In this document: piece after piece, positions 10,150 to 17,127 of the stretch
Numbering within the stretch: position 1 is the stretch's first letter
How the letters are laid out: each line of letters starts with the position of its first letter
From: Candidatus Yonathbacteria bacterium CG17_big_fil_post_rev_8_21_14_2_50_43_9
GTDB taxonomy: Bacteria > Patescibacteriota > Minisyncoccia > Phycocordibacterales > UBA1550
Length of the DNA: 24,657 bases
Direction of reading: 5' to 3'
NCBI GenBank assembly: GCA_002771015.1
Contig: PCUO01000016.1
Location: 1 to 24,657 of the forward strand
The notes under the pieces: generated by a model
Told to the model about the DNA's origin: nothing
What the model saw: only the letters and a program-made list of their open reading frames with translations
Database searches by the model: none
Program-made: the position numbers and the translations under genes

Positions 10150-10183
10150 AAAAAAAGGCGGACATAAATGTCCGCCTTTTTTT
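10150..10183. terminator. Bidirectional intrinsic terminator between rpoD and the dsbA-like gene
   Basis: The hairpin GGCGGACA-TAAA-TGTCCGCC (10157-10176) is flanked by seven A on the left and seven T on the right. It therefore has a U-tract on both strands and can end the rpoD transcript (plus) and the dsbA-like transcript (minus), which converge here. Confidence 0.9.
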
Positions 10184-10207
10184 GTGAGTTGTCAATTGTT
10201 TTTCAGA

Positions 10208-10909
10208 CTACTTCAGCAACTCGTCAATCTGCGCCTTTACAACCTCGTATGGTTGAGCGCCATTTATACCACTCGCCGCTTTTTTGTTTACGAGGATTAT
10301 TGAATATGGTGTTCCGCTTACGCCAGCTTTGGCGCCACTAGCAATGTGCGCGTCTACAACAGTTTTCATTTCGTCGCTCTCAAGACATTTGTTGAATTCT
10401 GTCACATTCAATCCGATTGACTTCGCGATTTTTGGAAGTTCTGCCTGATCAAGTTTGTTGTTGGATGGAGTTATTTCAAAAACCTGATTTATATATTCCC
10501 AAAACTTTGTATTGCCACCTAGCTTATTTGCGCACTCGGTAGCCTCGGCTTCATTCTGAGCCTTCACCGGATGAAGCGACTCTATAGGGAATTGTCTGTA
10601 TACCCATGCCACTTCTCCATCTTTTCCGTATTCGCGCATAATGCGGTTCATTGTTACGTGGAATGTTTTACAGTATGGGCACTCAGGGTCGGAGTATTCC
10701 ACGATTATCACTTTTGCATTTGGGTTGCCGATGATATGGTCATCTTTAGTCACGGGATCCACAGTCCCAGATGGTTGCGCTGCCACAGCTTCCTGTTTTC
10801 CATCGCCAAAATAAATTGCTCCAGCGATGGCTAGCCCTGCAATAACGATTGCAAAAGGAATTGCGTAATTTTGTGTTGTTATTGGGGCTGTTGTGTTTGT
10901 TTCTTCCAT
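10208..10909 (-). CDS. Membrane-anchored DsbA/BdbD-like thiol-disulfide oxidoreductase
   Basis: Extracytoplasmic thioredoxin-fold protein of 233 residues that forms or exchanges disulfides in exported proteins. One N-terminal TM anchor (about 16-34, no lipobox) is followed by a linker and the thioredoxin fold. The active-site motif C77-P-Y-C80 sits in EYSDPECPYCKTF, and the cis-proline is P201 in SGTPYSI. Two further cysteines, C126 and C175, lie in the helical insertion. Length and motifs fit the thioredoxin_4/DsbA family common in Patescibacteria. No VKOR or DsbB partner is seen in this window, so the reoxidation route is unknown. It stands alone, divergent from engB, with its own promoter and a shared terminator. 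Confidence 0.92.
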   Translation of the reverse strand: MEETNTTAPITTQNYAIPFAIVIAGLAIAGAIYFGDGKQEAVAAQPSGTVDPVTKDDHIIGNPNAKVIIVEYSDPECPYCKTFHVTMNRIMREYGKDGEVAWVYRQFPIESLHPVKAQNEAEATECANKLGGNTKFWEYINQVFEITPSNNKLDQAELPKIAKSIGLNVTEFNKCLESDEMKTVVDAHIASGAKAGVSGTPYSIILVNKKAASGINGAQPYEVVKAQIDELLK

Positions 10910-10942
10910 ATTTAATTTATGTAATTTCTAGTAATTTATTCA

Positions 10943-10969
10943 AGTATACCACAATTCCTTAATTTGCAA
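10943..10969 (-). promoter_or_regulatory. Promoter of the dsbA-like gene
   Basis: On the minus strand an extended -10, TGG-TATACT (hexamer at 10943-10948), stands about 34 bp before the start codon. A TTGCAA -35-like hexamer is at 10964-10969. The spacer is short (15 bp), so the extended -10 probably carries recognition. Confidence 0.5.
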
Positions 10970-11012
10970 CTTTGGTATTTCAATAGTTGTGTGGTTAAAT
11001 GAATAGATATGA

Positions 11013-11130
11013 ATCCCGTTAGAGACTCGTCATTATGTTTTTTTTGGTACTAATTGGGTATGTCGAATTCATCACTATTAGAAGTTTAATATAATAAGGC
11101 ATGGGGATTTACCCCCGTCTCTAACGGGAT
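11013..11130. repeat. 14-bp inverted repeats framing the engB promoter (MITE-like or operator pair)
   Basis: ATCCCGTTAGAGAC at 11013-11026 is repeated as an exact inverted copy at 11117-11130. The two are 104 bp apart start to start. The right copy includes the first two bases of the engB ATG. Between them lie AT-rich DNA, a TATAAT box (11090-11095) and a small hairpin GGGG-ATTTA-CCCC (11103-11115). The arms could be terminal repeats of a non-autonomous mobile element or a pair of protein-binding sites. Confidence 0.7.
11090..11095 (+). promoter_or_regulatory. -10 box upstream of engB-znuACB
   Basis: A perfect TATAAT 34 bp before the engB ATG. No good -35 is seen at 16-18 bp. Transcription would begin near 11102, making a leader of about 27 nt that opens with the GGGG/CCCC hairpin. 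Confidence 0.5.
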
Positions 11131-11704
11131 GAACATAACTAGCTCGGAATTTGTAAAAGGTATTATCGGCACAGACCCGATTCTCAAGGAGAAACACTCT
11201 CAAATAGCATTTGTGGGGCGTTCAAATGTTGGAAAGTCTAGTGTCATCAATTCTCTAGTGATGAAAAAAGATTTAGTAAAATCTAGTTCTATGCCAGGTA
11301 AAACGAGAGAAATCAATTTTTTTCTTATAAATAAAAAACTCTACTTTGTGGACCTTCCTGGGTATGGATTTGCTCGAATGGGCGCAAAAGGCGCAGAAAA
11401 AATCCGCAAACTTATTTTATGGTATCTTGGTAGCAGGGAAGCTGTCGTAGGTTTTGTGGTTTTAATTGTGGACTCTGTGGTAATGCCAATGCCGTATGAT
11501 AAAGAGATGGCAGACATCCTTCGCGCAGAAAATATACCATTTGTGGCTGTTGCAAACAAAATTGACAGATTGAATCAAACCGAGCGTTCTCATAATATAA
11601 AGGCAATAGAGGCCGGACTTGGTGCGACAGTTCTGCAATATTCCGCGCGCACTCATTATGGTAGGGAGGAATTACTAGATACAATCGCTAGGGCTATTAA
11701 ATAA
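11129..11704 (+). CDS. engB: Ribosome-biogenesis GTP-binding protein EngB/YsxC
   Basis: TrmE-Era-EngA-EngB-Septin family GTPase needed for late assembly of the large ribosomal subunit. It is 191 residues, normal for the family. Motifs: G1 GRSNVGKS (30-37), G2 threonine T59 in MPGKTREINF, G3 DLPGYGFA (75-82), G4 NKID (143-146) and G5 SAR (172-174). The start MNITSSEFV matches the usual family N-terminus, which supports the ATG at 11129 although it lies inside an inverted repeat and has no spaced Shine-Dalgarno. znuA begins 15 bp after the stop, so this GTPase appears to head the zinc-importer operon. Confidence 0.96.
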   Translation: MNITSSEFVKGIIGTDPILKEKHSQIAFVGRSNVGKSSVINSLVMKKDLVKSSSMPGKTREINFFLINKKLYFVDLPGYGFARMGAKGAEKIRKLILWYLGSREAVVGFVVLIVDSVVMPMPYDKEMADILRAENIPFVAVANKIDRLNQTERSHNIKAIEAGLGATVLQYSARTHYGREELLDTIARAIK

Positions 11705-11719
11705 GAAAATTAAAACATA

Positions 11720-12646
11720 ATGATAAATCGTAAATTGATTCTTGTTGCAGTAATTCTCTCTGTAGTTTTTGGCGCTGTTCTTTTGCTTTCATCACGCGTT
11801 CCACAAAAAGGCGCTCAGAATGAAAGAATTCACATCGTAACTAGCATTTATCCGCTTTCACATATCGCTACTGCTGTAGGTGGGAATCTCGTCACAGTCC
11901 ATAATCTCGTTCCATCTGGAGTAGAGTCTCACGATTTCGAGCTTTCTGCGCGCGACCTCGTTATTATAGGTGATTCAGATATTATAATTTATAACGGCGG
12001 AGGGTCTGAGTCGTGGGTCAATAAATGGGAAAAAGGGAACTCGCCACGCCCAAAACAAAGAATTAATATGACTGAATCGCTTATTAGCAATGAAATTATT
12101 CTTATAAATCGCAACGGAGTTATTGACCCGCACTTTTGGCTTGATCCAATGATAATGAAAAAAGAAATCGAGATTGTTATGGACATGCTTATAAAGATTG
12201 ATCCTTCACATAAGGATTTATTTAATGATAATGCAAATCATTATATAGGCATGCTCTCATTATTGGACGAGCGTTTTCGCTATGGGTTAGCTTCCTGCGC
12301 CTTGCGTGAAGTGGTTGTATTGCACGAAGCTTATAATTATCTTGCTCGTCAGTATAATTTCACAGCTACATCAATTTTAGGTATTTCCCCAGACGAGGAG
12401 CCGTCTATGATAGAACTAGCTCGTATTATAAATCTTGTGCGCGAAAAAGGCATTCAATACATATTTGCGGAAACAGTCGCCAGTCCAAAATTTTCAGAAT
12501 TAGTTGCGCGAGAGGTTGGCGCAACTGTTCTTGTACTCAATCCTATTGAAAGTCTGACCCCTGATGAGGTACAATCAAGAGAAGATTACTTTTCAATTAT
12601 GAAAATGAATTTGAACAATCTACAAAGAGCAATGTCATGCCACTAG
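11720..12646 (+). CDS. znuA: Zinc/manganese ABC transporter substrate-binding protein
   Basis: Cluster A-I (TroA/ZnuA-type) metal-binding protein of 308 residues that hands the ion to the ZnuB permease outside the membrane. An N-terminal hydrophobic segment (about 5-24) has no cysteine lipobox, so it looks like a TM anchor or uncleaved signal. Likely metal ligands are H71 (GVESHDFE), H138 (DPHFWLDP) and H202 (VLHEAYNYLA), with an acidic residue near E277 (NPIESL) as the fourth. The histidine-rich loop of many ZnuA proteins is absent, so zinc and manganese cannot be told apart by motif. The last 10 bp overlap the start of znuC. Confidence 0.93.
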   Translation: MINRKLILVAVILSVVFGAVLLLSSRVPQKGAQNERIHIVTSIYPLSHIATAVGGNLVTVHNLVPSGVESHDFELSARDLVIIGDSDIIIYNGGGSESWVNKWEKGNSPRPKQRINMTESLISNEIILINRNGVIDPHFWLDPMIMKKEIEIVMDMLIKIDPSHKDLFNDNANHYIGMLSLLDERFRYGLASCALREVVVLHEAYNYLARQYNFTATSILGISPDEEPSMIELARIINLVREKGIQYIFAETVASPKFSELVAREVGATVLVLNPIESLTPDEVQSREDYFSIMKMNLNNLQRAMSCH

Positions 12647-13413
12647 AAGAATCATATATTGAACTCAACAATGTGAGTTTTTCATACAACATTACTACGG
12701 TTATAGAAAACCTTACTTTTTCAATACGCAAGGGAGATTATGTTGGCATCATTGGCCCAAATGGGGGAGGTAAAACAACGCTTATAAAAGTAATCCTGGG
12801 ACTCCTGCATCCTACAGAGGGCGCGGTAATGCTTTTTGGTAAGGATCACCACGATTTTAAAGAGAAGTATCGCATTGGTTATGTGCCACAACGAGTTACT
12901 CATACAGAAAGAAATTTTCCAGCAACGGTATTTGAGGTGGTGCGTACGGGTCGTATTGCGCGTCTTGGTTTTTTTGAAAGATTCAAAAAAGAGGATATAG
13001 AAGCGGTAGAACGAGCAATGGAAATTTCTGGCATTGCTGAGCATCGTGACACCCTCATCGGCAATCTTTCTGGTGGAGAGCGTCAGCGAGTGTACATAGC
13101 GCGCGCGCTTGCAAGTGAGCCAGAGGTGCTTATCCTTGATGAGCCAACAGTTGGCGTTGATATCGGCGCTCAAAAAACCTTCTATGAGTTTCTTTCATCG
13201 CTCAATCGTGATAGACATCTGACGATACTTTTAATATCGCACGATGTGGATGTGGTATCACAGGAGACAAAAACAGTACTCTGTCTCAATCACAATCTTG
13301 TTTGTCACGGACTTCCAAAGGATATCCTAAACGAGCATGTGCTCGAGCGTTTGTACGGTAAGCACTCAAAGCGCGTGTCACACGAACCTAACGATCAGAC
13401 CACCAAAAATTAA
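12637..13413 (+). CDS. znuC: Zinc/manganese ABC transporter ATP-binding protein
   Basis: ATPase that powers the importer, 258 residues. Walker A GPNGGGKTT (40-48), Q-loop Q85 in GYVPQR, signature LSGGE (144-148), Walker B VLILDEP (164-170) and switch histidine H202 are all intact. The ATG overlaps the end of znuA by 10 bp, pointing to translational coupling. The last five codons and the stop lie in the left arm of a 155-bp imperfect palindrome, so the extreme C-terminus may have been set by that element. Confidence 0.95.
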   Translation: MPLEESYIELNNVSFSYNITTVIENLTFSIRKGDYVGIIGPNGGGKTTLIKVILGLLHPTEGAVMLFGKDHHDFKEKYRIGYVPQRVTHTERNFPATVFEVVRTGRIARLGFFERFKKEDIEAVERAMEISGIAEHRDTLIGNLSGGERQRVYIARALASEPEVLILDEPTVGVDIGAQKTFYEFLSSLNRDRHLTILLISHDVDVVSQETKTVLCLNHNLVCHGLPKDILNEHVLERLYGKHSKRVSHEPNDQTTKN

Positions 13414-13552
13414 TCTATATGTCCCAAGTCATTAAAATTTCAGCTATGTCTTTGAGAAAAATCTTTAGCATATACACATATGCCTCATATTTTTCTCTTC
13501 GCCTCGCTAGAAATTTTCAGGACTTAAACATAAATCTTAATTTTTGGTGGTC
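13398..13552. repeat. 155-bp imperfect palindrome between znuC and znuB
   Basis: The two halves are complementary through their length around a centre at 13475. Arms of 16 perfect bp close the ends (13398-13413 with 13537-13552). AAGTC and AAAATTT blocks follow inward, then GAGAAAAAT (13454-13462) with its complement at 13489-13497, and GCATAT-ACAC-ATATGC (13468-13483) at the tip. About 50 of 77 positions pair. It includes the znuC stop codon and ends 12 bp before the znuB ATG. It resembles a MITE-like insertion or a long mRNA hairpin separating two operon genes. Confidence 0.75.
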
Positions 13553-13564
13553 TAAAAGAATAAT

Positions 13565-14368
13565 ATGCTAGATATATTTCAATACGATTTTATGATACGA
13601 GCTTTTGAGGCAGGAATAGCAATTGGCATAGTTGCTCCTCTTATTGGTATGTTTCTTGTGGTTAGGAGGTACTCTCTTATGGCGGACACTCTTGCGCACG
13701 TGTCTTTTGCTGGAGTAGCAATTGGGCTTCTTCTTAAAATAAATCCAATTTTTTCCGCAATTGGGCTTTCTGTAATCGCGGGATTTGGCATTGAGTATTT
13801 ACGAAACTCTCGTCGTATATCTGGGGAGTCTGTGCTTGCGATTTTTCTATCTGGTTCACTCGCTATAGCGGTCATTATTCTCTCTCTTGCAAAAGGATTC
13901 AATGCGAATTTGTTCAGCTATTTGTTTGGGAGCATTTCAACTGTTACAGCAACAGACCTTGTTGTGATTATCACACTCGCAACAATTGTTTTTATTGACG
14001 TGGTGTTTCTCTACAAGGAGCTCTTTTTCACCTCGTTTGACACAGAGCTTGCCGAAGCAAGCGGATTGCCAGTAAAAATGATTAATCTTACAATGGTAAC
14101 ACTCGCGGCTGTAGCGGTCGCCATTTCTATTCGAATAGTAGGCGTACTTCTAATCGGCGCGCTTATGGTTATTCCAGTTATCTCCGCTATGCAGTATGGT
14201 CGCGGTTTTCGCTTCACACTTATTTTGTCAGTTATATTTTCTATAGTTTCTGTGATACTTGGGTTGTTCGCTTCATACTATTACAACCTTGCCTCAGGAG
14301 GCGCGATAGTTGTCGTGGCGCTAATTATTTTCTTGCTAAGTCTTGTTTTTGTAGGGGAAGGAACGTAA
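13565..14368 (+). CDS. znuB: Zinc/manganese ABC transporter permease
   Basis: ABC-3 family permease of 267 residues forming the transmembrane path of the importer. Seven to eight hydrophobic segments run through the whole protein. The family signature LVVRRYSLMADTLAHVSFAG (about 32-51) is present, as is the ATPase-contact segment ELAEASGLPVKMIN in the large cytoplasmic loop, and the SIRIVGVLLIGALMVIP stretch. It is separated from znuC by the 155-bp palindrome, unlike the tight znuA-znuC overlap, so its expression may be set separately. The gene ends just before a long palindromic terminator. Confidence 0.94.
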   Translation: MLDIFQYDFMIRAFEAGIAIGIVAPLIGMFLVVRRYSLMADTLAHVSFAGVAIGLLLKINPIFSAIGLSVIAGFGIEYLRNSRRISGESVLAIFLSGSLAIAVIILSLAKGFNANLFSYLFGSISTVTATDLVVIITLATIVFIDVVFLYKELFFTSFDTELAEASGLPVKMINLTMVTLAAVAVAISIRIVGVLLIGALMVIPVISAMQYGRGFRFTLILSVIFSIVSVILGLFASYYYNLASGGAIVVVALIIFLLSLVFVGEGT

Positions 14369-14379
14369 CGGATTTCAAA

Positions 14380-14433
14380 AAAGCAACATCCAGCAATAGC
14401 ACGCTATAGCGTGCTATTGCTGGATGTTGCTTT
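14380..14433. terminator. 54-bp perfect palindrome, bidirectional terminator of znuB and the FAD oxidase
   Basis: A perfect inverted repeat from 14380 to 14433 around CTATAG, with arms of 25 bp and TA at the centre as the minimal loop. It is flanked by A6 on the left and ends in TTT on the right. It sits between convergent genes and can stop both, although the helix is two to three times longer than a normal intrinsic terminator and the U-tract on the plus side is short. Confidence 0.75.
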
Positions 14434-14440
14434 GGCTCAT

Positions 14441-14472
14441 TCCATATCCAATATTCTAAATTCCAAATTCTG
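14441..14472. repeat. Short AT-rich dispersed-repeat copy
   Basis: A stretch built of ATATTCTAAATTC-like units, of the same style as the repeats at 19816-19905 and 22285-22308. It lies between the palindromic terminator and the 3' end of the FAD oxidase gene. The family link rests on pattern, not on a long exact match. Confidence 0.35.
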
Positions 14473-14476
14473 TCAC

Positions 14477-16129
14477 TTAGTACACCTTATCAATATGCTC
14501 CTTTACATACGCGAGGTCGTGTCCGTAGACTTTTTTGCCGGGGTTAAAAATGTTTTTCGGGTCAAATATATTTTTGGTTTTCTCAAATAGACTGTAGATT
14601 TTTTCTCCATACATCTGCATCAGGTACGCGGTGCGAACAAGCCCGTCGTTGTGTTCCGCCGACATTGAGCCACCAAATTCAAACACAAGGTCAAATACTT
14701 TTTGCGAAAGCTCCATTACAATATCGCGGTCACGCGTATTTCGCAGATTCATCAGAGGTATAATATGCAGGTTGCCATCGCCAATATGCCCCGCTATTGT
14801 GTACGTGAGTTTGTATTCTTTCATCACCTCGGCAAGTCTAGGCAGGAACATTGGAAGCTTTTCTGGCGCTACTATTATGTCGTCTATGAAAGGCGCGGTT
14901 TTGTCTGTACCGCCGTGTTTCCTGAGCAAGTTGAAACTCTCGTGGCGGATTGTCCAAAATTTTTCAGCGTCCTTTTTTGTTTTCATTATTTCAATCTGCG
15001 CGCGGAATTGTTTAAGGTCGTCATACGCCGTTTGCGCCTTCTTCATTGCCTCCTCCTCTGTGACGCCAGTAAACTCCGCAAGGAGCACAAGCTTTGGGAA
15101 ACCTCCACGCAGTACCATAAGTGCTTCAGGAATAAATGACAGTCCGAGCTTCACTATTCCTGTCTTCAACGATCTCACGATATCAGGGAAAAATCTAATC
15201 GCAAACTGAAAAGTGTGGTCATCGTAGGATTCAAATGTTTCAGGCTTGTGTGTTAGAACTTTTGCCACGACTTCTGAAAGTTTGCTAAAGTCTCGCAAAA
15301 AAATAACCACGAGCTTGCGGTGCTCATTTGGCTTAATGAGCGCGAATTCAATTTCCGTAAAAAGGCCTAGAGTACCCTCAGAGCCGGTAAAGAGCTTTGT
15401 AAGGTCAAAAGTTTTCCTGTCCCAAATATTCCATAGCGCGTAGCCCGTGGAATTTTTTGCAACCTTTGGTTTTGCGCGTTTTATAATGTCATAATTCTTT
15501 TCAAGAAGATCAAACATACGGCGGTAAATTTCCCCTTCAAAACCTTTCATTTCTTTCTTTTTTTCAAGATCGTCTGCCGTGAGCGGGCCGAATTCATATT
15601 CGTTGCCGTCAGAGAGAACGACATTGAGTCGTTTCACCCAGTTTTCCGTGCTTCCGTATGTGAGAGTCATTTCGCCAGACGCGTTTGTGCCGACCATTCC
15701 GCCCACTGCGCAAAGATTTCGCGAGGCAGGAAAGGATGGCATAATGACGCCCCGCTTTCGTGTTTCCTCATCCATCTCGCGATAAAAAACTCCTGGCTCT
15801 ACGACTACGCGCTCTGCGCTAACGCTCCTGATATGATTTAGGTTTGCCACGTCTACAATAATAGAGTCGTTAAGAGCCCCTCCTGCCATACCTGTGCCAG
15901 CGGCCCTAGCGGTGAGTGAAAGATTTGGGTTGGCGTCTTTCTTTTCAGAAATAAATGTTACAAGTTTTTTAATGTCCTCTGCGGATTTCGGTTTTACCGC
16001 GAGCGCAGGGCGAAGTTCAAACAAGCTGGCGTCGTTCTCGTAAGGAACAAGACTTTTTTCGTCAGTTAAAATTTCTCCTTCAAACCCAGCATTGCGAATA
16101 TTACTCGCAGTTTTAATATTTGTTTCCAT
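14477..16129 (-). CDS. FAD-linked oxidase, GlcD / D-lactate dehydrogenase type
   Basis: Flavoprotein of about 550 residues that oxidises a 2-hydroxy acid; D-lactate or glycolate are the usual substrates, but the substrate cannot be read here. The FAD_binding_4 (PCMH) domain covers about 35-215, with the FAD loop ARAAGTGMAGGAL (75-87), PGVFYREMD and NLCAVGGMVGTNASGE. The FAD-oxidase C domain has H448-IGDGNLH455, the conserved metal-site/substrate motif, and AEHNDGLVRT where many relatives have GEHGIG. No Fe-S cluster motif and no TM segment are seen. The start at 16129 gives METNIK; an upstream in-frame ATG at 16153 would add eight residues but would lie upstream of the likely transcription start. 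The gene is monocistronic, flanked by palindromes on both sides. Confidence 0.88.
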   Translation of the reverse strand: METNIKTASNIRNAGFEGEILTDEKSLVPYENDASLFELRPALAVKPKSAEDIKKLVTFISEKKDANPNLSLTARAAGTGMAGGALNDSIIVDVANLNHIRSVSAERVVVEPGVFYREMDEETRKRGVIMPSFPASRNLCAVGGMVGTNASGEMTLTYGSTENWVKRLNVVLSDGNEYEFGPLTADDLEKKKEMKGFEGEIYRRMFDLLEKNYDIIKRAKPKVAKNSTGYALWNIWDRKTFDLTKLFTGSEGTLGLFTEIEFALIKPNEHRKLVVIFLRDFSKLSEVVAKVLTHKPETFESYDDHTFQFAIRFFPDIVRSLKTGIVKLGLSFIPEALMVLRGGFPKLVLLAEFTGVTEEEAMKKAQTAYDDLKQFRAQIEIMKTKKDAEKFWTIRHESFNLLRKHGGTDKTAPFIDDIIVAPEKLPMFLPRLAEVMKEYKLTYTIAGHIGDGNLHIIPLMNLRNTRDRDIVMELSQKVFDLVFEFGGSMSAEHNDGLVRTAYLMQMYGEKIYSLFEKTKNIFDPKNIFNPGKKVYGHDLAYVKEHIDKVY

Positions 16130-16136
16130 AACATGT

Positions 16137-16165
16137 ATTGTACCCCTACACATACTTTTTGTATA
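16137..16165 (-). promoter_or_regulatory. Promoter of the FAD oxidase, possibly leaderless
   Basis: Minus-strand hexamers TATACA (16160-16165) and TACAAT (16137-16142) are separated by 17 bp. The expected transcription start, near 16130, falls at the ATG at 16129, which has no Shine-Dalgarno; a leaderless mRNA is plausible. Confidence 0.45.
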
Positions 16166-16278
16166 TGACGAGAAAACGTATTCAATCTAAAAACTATCAT
16201 CAAGATATTGTATGACATAGTATTTTGTAAAAGTAGGTGTGGGGAGGGTGTATCATTGAATCTTAGACCTTAGAAAGC

Positions 16279-16332
16279 AATCCCCTCTGCATAATAAGTT
16301 AACGGTCGTTAACTTATTATGCAGAGGGGATT
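16279..16332. repeat. 54-bp perfect palindrome upstream of the FAD oxidase
   Basis: Arms 16279-16304 and 16307-16332 are exact inverted copies of 26 bp with a 2-nt centre (GT). No T-tract follows on either strand, and the neighbouring minus-strand gene already has its own terminator at 16373-16405. The site lies between that terminator and the FAD oxidase promoter. The rest of the 291-bp gap (16130-16420) shows no gene. Confidence 0.8.
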
Positions 16333-16372
16333 ATACAGAGGCGTAAGCTGAAACAAGAATATGAGCATTAAT

Positions 16373-16405
16373 AAAAAAGGCCCCACCAGTGATGGTGAAG
16401 CCTTT
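16373..16405 (-). terminator. Intrinsic terminator of the 179-residue unknown gene
   Basis: On the minus strand, AAAGGC...GCCTTT closes an inner CACC/GGTG stem with a small internal loop (16376-16405), and a run of six T follows (16378 down to 16373). It begins 15 bp after the stop of the upstream minus-strand gene. Confidence 0.8.
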
Positions 16406-16420
16406 GAGATCCTGCGACTT

Positions 16421-16960
16421 TTATGTTGCGAGAGACATGTCGTTCATTTCCGCGCCCGTCATATGCGGAATGATATCCCACGATGCGCGCCCTTCTTTTT
16501 TGGAAGCTTTTGCAAACGGGTCAATAATCGGCAAATTCCAGAATTGGAATTCCTTGACGATTTTTTTTATATCATCTGGTGGGATTTCTTGAGCGAATGT
16601 TTTGGCGCGCAAAACTTCTACATCATATTCATACATGAGATGCTGATCCACATTTGTAAACCGAGAATCAGTGAGAGAAACGACTTCATCCGCAATCATC
16701 ATCGCTGTGTCAACCATTTCGTTAGATAGACATGAAATTTTTGAAACGGCGTACATTCCGCGCCAAAGGTTTAGCGGATCAATTGTTTTTGTTTTGTTGA
16801 AATAGAGGTGCTCAGTGTCGGGGTAGAGCACCCCCACTCCGTGCACAAAGTTTCCGTCTGCGCGCTGTACCACAATTATGGCAGAGGTTGCCTCCTTGAG
16901 ACCCCTGCCAATAGAGGCAAAACGTTTGCCCATGGATTTGCTTAGAACAATTTTAATCAT
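16421..16960 (-). CDS. Unrecognised 179-residue soluble protein
   Basis: I do not recognise this family. The protein has no TM segment, signal peptide or cysteine motif; single cysteine in SKISCLSNE. The N-terminal part alternates strands (SAIIVVQRADGNFVHGVGVLYP) and the middle is mostly helical, ending with conserved-looking PPDDIKKIVKEFQFWNLPII and a polar tail. The start at 16960 is supported by AAGGAT about 7 nt upstream, the best ribosome-binding site in the window. It has its own promoter, a roughly 115-nt leader and its own terminator, so it is an independently regulated single gene between the pilus cluster and the FAD oxidase. Codon use and composition resemble the neighbours. No function is proposed. 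Confidence 0.8.
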   Translation of the reverse strand: MIKIVLSKSMGKRFASIGRGLKEATSAIIVVQRADGNFVHGVGVLYPDTEHLYFNKTKTIDPLNLWRGMYAVSKISCLSNEMVDTAMMIADEVVSLTDSRFTNVDQHLMYEYDVEVLRAKTFAQEIPPDDIKKIVKEFQFWNLPIIDPFAKASKKEGRASWDIIPHMTGAEMNDMSLAT

Positions 16961-17076
16961 TTACATATCCTTTTTAAAAGAACTTACGCCTTTCCTGATA
17001 TAGGAATGGCTTAAACAAGAAAACGCCAAATGGCACTTTCATCCACCTCACACAAACCATAGGGTTGTGTGAGCAA
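16961..17076 (-). promoter_or_regulatory. Structured 5' leader of the unknown gene
   Basis: From the predicted start near 17076 to the ATG there are about 115 nt. The leader opens with a strong hairpin (17048-17074, CTCACACAACC pairing with GGTTTGTGTGAG, one bulge). Weaker stems TGCC/GGC(G) and TTCCT/AGGAA follow before the AAGGAT ribosome-binding site. The length and folds would suit a regulatory leader, but no known riboswitch class is recognised. Confidence 0.4.
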
Positions 17077-17082
17077 GTGACA

Positions 17083-17111
17083 ATTATAGTATATTTATAT
17101 ACAAAATGCAA
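17083..17111 (-). promoter_or_regulatory. Strong sigma-70-type promoter for the unknown gene
   Basis: Minus-strand TTGCAT (17106-17111), 17-bp spacer, TATAAT (17083-17088): the best consensus promoter in the window. It lies directly after the last gene of the pilus cluster. Confidence 0.75.
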
Positions 17112-17127
17112 GTTATGGATACAATCC

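Noticed and set aside
10067..10303. 78-codon plus-strand ORF
   Set aside because: It runs through the inverted repeat, the terminator and the 3' end of the dsbA-like gene; no protein-like features.
14631..15209. 192-codon ORF antisense to the FAD oxidase
   Set aside because: Shadow of a well-supported coding frame; composition follows the opposite strand.
16361..16729. 122-codon plus-strand ORF opposite the unknown gene
   Set aside because: It crosses the minus-strand terminator and has no recognisable features; the minus-strand gene has promoter, ribosome-binding site and terminator.
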